A stretch of 64,000 nt of DNA, from positions 11,257,001 through 11,321,000 of the forward strand of contig NC_085119.1 in assembly GCF_030269925.1 (NCBI RefSeq), read 5' to 3'. The stretch comes from Bombyx mori. Lineage: Eukaryota > Arthropoda > Insecta > Lepidoptera > Bombycidae. A program made the translations under genes and the position numbers. Every line of letters begins with the position of its first letter. Position 1 is the first letter of the stretch. This document shows, piece after piece, positions 58,975 to 64,000 of this stretch. The notes beneath the pieces were generated by a model. That model did no database searches, was not told the DNA's origin, and was given only the letters and a program-made list of their open reading frames with translations.

Positions 58975-59305
58975 CGTATACTTATGTACGCGCGTAAGAA
59001 GTCATCTTTTTTTTTTTTTGAAATTTTATTCAATTTGAAAAATAATCGATTAAACAACATCCTCAAACACGCATATTGGACATCCCTTTTCTTGACATCG
59101 TATAAATTCGGTAATTCTCGGTACGGTTCGGAAAGTTCACCTGCGGCTATATTCAGACTCGCCAAGCTACGTCGATCGTATTGTAATGAGCGATTTAGTG
59201 GGCAACTTCATTCTGTTAATTTTGTGTCACGGTGCGCGCGCACCGTAAAATTTCACTCTCATCAATTTTTCAAAACGCGCCTTAAGAAGTATAACTTCAA
59301 AAATA
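58975..59305 (-). repeat. Dispersed repeat, copy 2 (uninterrupted)
   Basis: Inverted relative of 47114-48545 without the tandem array. Shared blocks include tgtacgcgcgtaagaagt at the left, then ttcacctgcggctatattca, gagcgatttagtgggcaact and cggtgcgcgcgcaccgt, and the end tcaatttttcaaaacgcg. The long ORFs on both strands here lie across the repeat and show no known domain. Confidence 0.75.
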
Positions 59306-59934
59306 TATGTGTGCAATTCACACGTGGTAGAAGTGAAACCTCCAAAAATGTTGGCTTCAAGATATTGAGCTATTGAGATATTGAGATTATATAAAATTTC
59401 GGGGAAGAGGATAATTGTAGGTTTTAGACATGATTATTTTATATTTTTTTCGTATATATTACGTGGATTTATTCAGAATGTATTAAGCACGAATATGAGG
59501 TACGAAGCACAAAGAGCGAACACGAATATAAGACACACTGTATAATGCTTCCTATCTCATTTTCTCCCACATTAAATCTTATGAATTTATGTGTCTGTCT
59601 CCTTTTACAGTCCCTTTTTCGTTTCATCGACTTTCGAATAACAACGACGGTAAACAAGTTTTCACAAAAAAAAACTTAGAAAATTTTATAACAATAGACA
59701 CAGCCAGAAATAGTCTTTTGGCAGGAACCAATTTTCAAAGTTTCTCTGGGAGTTTTTTTTTTTGCATACATACATAAACTGCCCATAATCCTATTTTCAG
59801 CGGACGTTTAGATACTCTGGGTGTATGAATGAATTTGGATTGGATATATACATGTTTTACCATTTTTAATGTAGGACAAACGCTGTCCCACCTTATGTAA
59901 TATTTTAGCCATTTGTATCTGAAAATGTGTACAG
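59306..59934. other. Non-coding stretch
   Basis: No gene was recognised before the candidate acceptor at 59932-59934. Confidence 0.4.
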
Positions 59935-60084
59935 TTGCGACGATTGTCGAAAGTCGCACAAGTAAAGAGTCCGATTTATCGCTTGAGGCGACGACAGATG
60001 ACACCCGTGGGACGATTCAACGACCTGACTTCAGCTTTAAGTCGACGGTTTTCCCAATCCAGAAAACTTCGAAAAGATAGGAAG
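59935..60084 (+). CDS. Candidate internal coding exon of an unrecognised gene
   Basis: A 150-nt open block of 50 codons between gtgtacag (acceptor, weak pyrimidine tract) and GTAAAT (donor after AGGAAG). It begins and ends in phase 0. The translation is rich in Arg, Lys, Ser and Leu: RRLSKVAQVKSPIYRLRRRQ, then MTPVGRFNDLTSALSRRF and SQSRKLRKDRK. The composition and codon use look more coding-like than the surroundings, and an in-frame stop lies just upstream (59920-59922). No family is recognised. Basic Ser-rich linkers like this occur between domains of signalling proteins, but that is only a remark on composition. No partner exon was found. Confidence 0.35.
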
Positions 60085-61500
60085 GTAAATCGATCCTTAC
60101 GACTTAAGAAACATTTCTTTAATATTAAATGTTTTAAATAATGACGTGCATTATTGTTAAGAACCATTAAAAAAGAATTTTACCAATATCAAATTTAACA
60201 GTCATAGAAAATATTTTACTTGTGTATTACAACCAAGACTCTTATTACTACGTTTTTTTGGCGTTAATCAATTGTTAGGTTGATTACAACCGTGATTAAT
60301 TCCGAAAGTACTAAAAAATAATCTAGAAGATTCATGTGTTAACGTGTGATTTTGTTTATTTACCAACCAATCATTAAGAAATATTCAGTCGCGCTGCTCG
60401 CGTGTGAATATAAGTAGCCTTCAAATTAACACCAACATAACAAAGTCAACACCAACGTAATCACAAACAGTTTCCGTGTAATAAACGGTTCTGGCATTGA
60501 CGTAATCACCGGTCTTGATCCCCAACCCTTAACACGGCCGGTCGTCAAGACCGAAAGACATTAAACTGGATGTAACGGCCCGTATGGTCGCTCAGCGATT
60601 ATCTTAAAGTTAACCCTGTCGTTGCGATCCTTATTTGCGGTTCTGTCGAGCCCGAATGTCCCATGTTAAGTTATGTTGGCCGTAAGTTTGTGTGGAATAG
60701 AATTGGCCATCAACAATTTGTGTTTTACTTTATAAAATTTTTCTTCTTTAAGTTGAAAAAACACTATTATGAAACTTAGTAAAAAATGATCGATTTGTTT
60801 CATGTTTGTGTCCCATAGCATTAATTATCCATAATATTATTCTAAAAATAACCACTATCATAAGAACCAATCATGTCGTAAACAACAGAAGCTATTAGGT
60901 ACTAGCCTATGCTAGCTATAAGGGGTCGGACGCAAGCCTATATTGCAATTGAGTTTGAATTTTAAATATATTTAAAAAAAATCCAGTCCTCTCACCTTAC
61001 AAAGTTGTTATGCACATGCTTCTTAAGCCAAGAACGTAACAATACTTATCGTTGGCGACAGTTACAGCTGTGGAATGAGATGCGAACCCTGATGGCCGCT
61101 CTGCGTCGCATCCAGCCATTCGCCAGATATTGGGTCGTTACTGCACCTCTAACGTCAGCTTCAATTACTTTGAAGACAATGGCCCTGTTCGGTTCCTAGT
61201 TGGGATGTTTTTCTTGGATATAAAACTAAAGAATAAAATGTAACTGCAACATAACTATTATAAATAGTCTTTCTACAATATATTTAGTAGCTTTTGACAA
61301 AATATTTTCTTAATCGTCTCATATTTTAACTTAGAAAGCTATATAGGTATAGCTTAAAGCTAAACTGAACTGAACTAGTTATTAAATATACTTTAACAAG
61401 TAAAGGAAAACAACTTCAAATGCAGAGTATTGTTCATTTCATAGATTTTAAATTATGACAACAGAAGGATGTAAAAAAATCGTTTCAAGTATCAAATGAT
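60085..61500. other. Non-coding stretch between exon candidate and MDH gene
   Basis: A 9-bp inverted repeat, CGGTCTTGA (60510-60518) and TCAAGACCG (60545-60553), lies in a GC-richer island. 61015-61200 has a coding-like block (LWNEMRTLMAALRRIQPFAR) without splice support. Confidence 0.4.
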
Positions 61501-61512
61501 TGTAAGTCAAAT

Positions 61513-62547
61513 TTAACCTTTAACATTTTCCATAAATTCTACGTATTTCTCTCCTTCTAGCACTTCACGACTTAAAATTGGTATACAGCGATTTAACAGG
61601 TAGCTTTCAAATTCACTCATAGGAAAGTGACAACATGCTTGAATGATTCCGTGCGGTCCAACACTAGTGGGTCCGGCAAAAAATTTAGTACCAAAATTTG
61701 AATTTGCAGTATAACAGTTGACTACCACTCTATATCCAAGTATTGCATCCAAGATAATATCAATAAATTCATTTATAGACCATGCCATTGCCAGCGTCGA
61801 AGATTCCGCTCCATGTTTGTGCATAACTACTTCTGTGCCGGCTTTCCTCACCAGTCTCGTTAACATATCAGCTTGGCATGGTTCAATACGATAATTTCGA
61901 GGAGTTAAATTCGAAAACAGCGGTATGATAGTCTTGTCAGAATGACCTCCTATTACCGGTACTTGTATCTCTTGTGCGTTAATTTTCAACGCTTTAGCAA
62001 CAAATGATCGACTTCTTGACGTGTCTATATGCGTGATTCCAAACATTTTGGACGGATTGTAACACCCGTATTTATACATTACAGTACTTGCAAAAGGTAT
62101 CAGATAATTTATGGGGTTGGTAGATATAGCTACAAACGCTTCCTGATTTTGAGCTGCAATGGCTTTGCAAAGTCTTTGAATCAATGGTGCATTAGCCCCG
62201 AGCATTTGTTCTCTTGTATTACCAGGCTTACGTGGCATTCGCGAGACCATTACAACCAAATTTGATGAATGGATGGCTTGTTCTAAATTAGTATCTCCAA
62301 TAAAAGCAGAAACTGAAGGCCCACCTGGTAGATTGCTTAGTTCCAATTCTGTGCCTTTAATTCTATCATCGTCGTCATACAAATGTAGTTTGCTTACTTT
62401 AGAATTTCGCTTCAGAAAGAGAGACACATATGAACCAATATCACTTGCTGCTCCAATAACAGATACTTGTACATTTCTTTTTTGTAAGATCAGTGTGTTT
62501 TTCTTTAGCTGCGTTGCAAATAAACAACAAAATATTTTTTGGGCCAT
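61513..62547 (-). CDS. Mitochondrial-type malate dehydrogenase paralogue, single exon
   Basis: An NAD-dependent malate/oxaloacetate oxidoreductase of the LDH/MDH superfamily, full length at 344 residues. Residues 1-24 are basic and free of acids, like a mitochondrial presequence. The Rossmann motif is GAASDIG (32-38), where Ser35 replaces the usual second glycine. Asp58 is in the NAD-specificity position. Substrate arginines are present: Arg106 and Arg112 in MPRKPGNTR, and Arg178. Asn144 and the catalytic pair Asp175/His202 (IGGHSD) are also kept. The mobile-loop sequence is SRMPRKPG instead of the usual AGVPRKPG. The start is the first ATG. It lacks introns, so it may be a retrocopy. Divergence at normally fixed glycines suggests a tissue-specialised paralogue, perhaps testis-specific as with some insect Mdh2 duplicates (inference). 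Confidence 0.92.
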   Translation of the reverse strand: MAQKIFCCLFATQLKKNTLILQKRNVQVSVIGAASDIGSYVSLFLKRNSKVSKLHLYDDDDRIKGTELELSNLPGGPSVSAFIGDTNLEQAIHSSNLVVMVSRMPRKPGNTREQMLGANAPLIQRLCKAIAAQNQEAFVAISTNPINYLIPFASTVMYKYGCYNPSKMFGITHIDTSRSRSFVAKALKINAQEIQVPVIGGHSDKTIIPLFSNLTPRNYRIEPCQADMLTRLVRKAGTEVVMHKHGAESSTLAMAWSINEFIDIILDAILGYRVVVNCYTANSNFGTKFFAGPTSVGPHGIIQACCHFPMSEFESYLLNRCIPILSREVLEGEKYVEFMENVKG

Positions 62548-62794
62548 TTTTTTTCAATACTTTTGTAAAATATGTTTTTTAACATCACATTTTACTATTT
62601 TTGTGACTTTTTTATTGCGTGGTCATGATATTTGCTGTAGGTACTAATTGGTGTTAAGTTCACTGATAAAGCATAGTGATTTTATTCTCTTTGTTCACTG
62701 TAGGTACTTCCGTCAAAAATATCAAAAATACTGTCAAATATTTTTTTTTATATAAAAATTAAATCCTTCGCGGTTTAACACAGTAATCTTACTA
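62548..62794. promoter_or_regulatory. 5' flank of the MDH paralogue
   Basis: AT-rich 247 bp between the start codon and a LINE fragment. It should contain the minus-strand promoter and 5' UTR if these are short. No TATA box or initiator could be assigned with confidence. Confidence 0.3.
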
Positions 62795-62993
62795 CTTTTT
62801 TTTTCTACCTAAGCTGATAGCCTTGAGAGGCTATTTCAGCGTAACCTTAACTAGTAGGTGAGCTCACGGGGCTCAAACCGGAGTGATGCTAACACTGACC
62901 CTAGCAAGAGCAGTGCTTCGCAGAATCTACCACCGGATCGGAAACGCGACCGACTGAGAAGATCCGGCGAGAAACTCAGTAGGCTATCTCTAT
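62795..62993 (-). mobile_element. Jockey-type LINE 3' UTR fragment
   Basis: Poly-T at 62797-62804, then ctacctaagctgatagcctt, gtaggtgagctcacggggct, agcagtgcttcgcagaatct, and atccggcgagaaactcagta. It is the reverse counterpart of 3098-3287. Confidence 0.75.
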
Positions 62994-63159
62994 GGGTCTT
63001 ATACTACTAATACATACTAATACTACTTGTACTCGTATGCATGGGGTTTTTCATTAAGTGCGCTCGAACTTAAGCATAAAATTAAAAAAACCTGTTAAAG
63101 TGATATTGTCACCATTTTTAGTTTATTTTAAAGGCTTATTCCATGACATTATGAACCTA
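62994..63159. other. Short non-coding spacer
   Basis: Contains tactaatac repeats. No gene. Confidence 0.4.
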
Positions 63160-63383
63160 TCTATACTAATATACTAATATTATAAAGAGGAAAGTTTTGT
63201 TTGTTTGTTTGTTTCGAATAGGCTCTGAAACTACTGGACCGATTTGAAAAATTCTTTTTCCATTAGAAGCCGACATTGTCCCTGATGAACATAGGCTACT
63301 TTTTTAAAGAATTTTTTTATTAATTTTTTTTGGTTTCGTTTGTGTTTTAATGTTTCCGAAGCGAAGCGAGGGCGGGTCGCTAG
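63160..63383 (+). mobile_element. Non-autonomous Helitron, family 2
   Basis: Nearly identical to 56558-56758, with a short duplication of ctaatata at the 5' end and a slightly longer T-rich middle. It ends gcgagggcgggtcgCTAG before T. Confidence 0.85.
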
Positions 63384-64000
63384 TGGAATATAATTTCAGC
63401 CAAATGGCCGCCGCGACTCCGCTTTAGGTGGTGTATCCTGGTGGACCAGTTTTCACCATTGACAGCGAGACTCGGGACGCCCGACCGGCGGTCGTCGGCG
63501 CCACGACCACAAGCCCTCTCGATCGGCAGGCTATCCGAAGCCCGCCTAGATGGAAAAATTGTTAGAACGGGTTATCCTATGGAATACCCCGCTGGGCCAG
63601 AAGTAGCGTGGGTCGAGGATAGCCGGCCTTCCATCACCCGGATGCTATTGCGTAAAACGCGTGCAGAGTAGCTTGCACGTCGTCTTCCCAGGCCCCCCTC
63701 GCCGGTCTCCAGACTGACATGTGAGAGGGACCTGAAACACTTAGAGGGCCAGGGCTTGGGCGAGACCTCCCTTCCCTGGCCCCCGCTCGACGGCGGCACC
63801 TTGTGCATCTCTCACGCGTCCCGCCGCCTCCTACGAGATGCAATCGCAGAAGTCGAGCATAGCCTTCCACGACTCATCACAACACTCGGCAAGGACAAGT
63901 GGTCTTCTACTTTTGCGACGAGGTCATGGCGCCACCCCTCCTATGCGGGGCAGACGACGAGCGTGTGCTCCGCCGTGTCCAAGTCGCAAACACAATGGTG
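63384..64000 (-). mobile_element. R1-clade-like LINE 3' portion, cut by window edge
   Basis: A GC-rich block. On the minus strand near the edge it reads CDLDTAEHTLVVCPA, then a stop, EGWRHDLVAKV and DHLSLPSVV. The C..C/H..C spacing with TAEHTL and CPA is the C-terminal zinc-knuckle region of R1-type LINE proteins, and the DLSLPxVV segment follows it in that clade. In-frame stops and frame changes mean the copy is dead. ORFs at 63441-63870 on both strands are parts of this fragment. Confidence 0.7.

Noticed and set aside
58749..59376. Overlapping 138- and 160-codon ORFs on opposite strands
   Set aside because: They lie across a dispersed non-coding repeat and have no known motif; opposite-strand overlap suggests chance.
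61005..61199. 64-codon ORF with LWNEMRTLMAALRRIQP
   Set aside because: It looks partly coding, but there are no splice sites or start context and the frame is not continued; kept only as a note.
62029..62647. Plus-strand ORFs opposite the MDH gene
   Set aside because: Shadow frames of the well-supported minus-strand MDH.

Overview
This is AT-rich eukaryotic nuclear DNA from a silkmoth of the genus Bombyx or a very close relative. The strongest sign is the many copies, on both strands, of the silkworm tRNA-derived SINE Bm1. Lepidopteran-type Helitrons, jockey, RTE and R1-like LINE pieces and a maT-type mariner agree with this. There are no bacterial-style operons and long ORFs are almost absent; most short ORFs are chance or lie inside repeats.

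Gene content is low. The one clear intact protein gene is a single-exon, minus-strand, mitochondrial-type malate dehydrogenase paralogue of 344 residues (61513-62547). Two plus-strand exons that fit each other in phase (1702-1754 with a strong splice donor, and 28367-28499 with a strong acceptor, a stop codon and a nearby AATAAA) suggest a small unrecognised gene with a 26.6-kb intron. A further 150-nt phase-0 exon candidate sits at 59935-60084. The rest is intron or intergenic sequence with GC-richer islands that may be regulatory DNA, which is inference only.

Layout. 1-8 kb: candidate first exon, a 755-bp gene-less LTR element (TRIM-like, 3437-4191) and LINE tails. 8-10.6 kb: a deleted jockey LINE followed by a dead maT mariner with TIRs and TA duplication (9309-10570). 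11-25 kb: MITE-like inverted repeats, Bm1 copies and three Helitrons. 25.5-25.9 kb: a truncated RTE LINE with a 16-bp target duplication. 26-42 kb: the candidate terminal exon, Bm1 clusters, a Helitron and LINE pieces whose 3' tail resembles that of Bm1. 43-49 kb: full-length Bm1, a long-TIR MITE and a near-identical triple tandem repeat (47369-48501) inside an older dispersed repeat. 49-57 kb: degraded RTE, a LINE with a 14-bp target duplication, a pogo/Tigger-like MITE, and a jockey 3' end inserted at the edge of a Helitron. 57-64 kb: the second copy of the dispersed repeat, the exon candidate, the MDH gene, LINE and Helitron pieces, and an R1-like LINE cut by the window edge.

No CRISPR array, tRNA gene, rRNA gene or viral gene set was seen. 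Family names rest on remembered diagnostic motifs. Splice models rest on sequence signals only.
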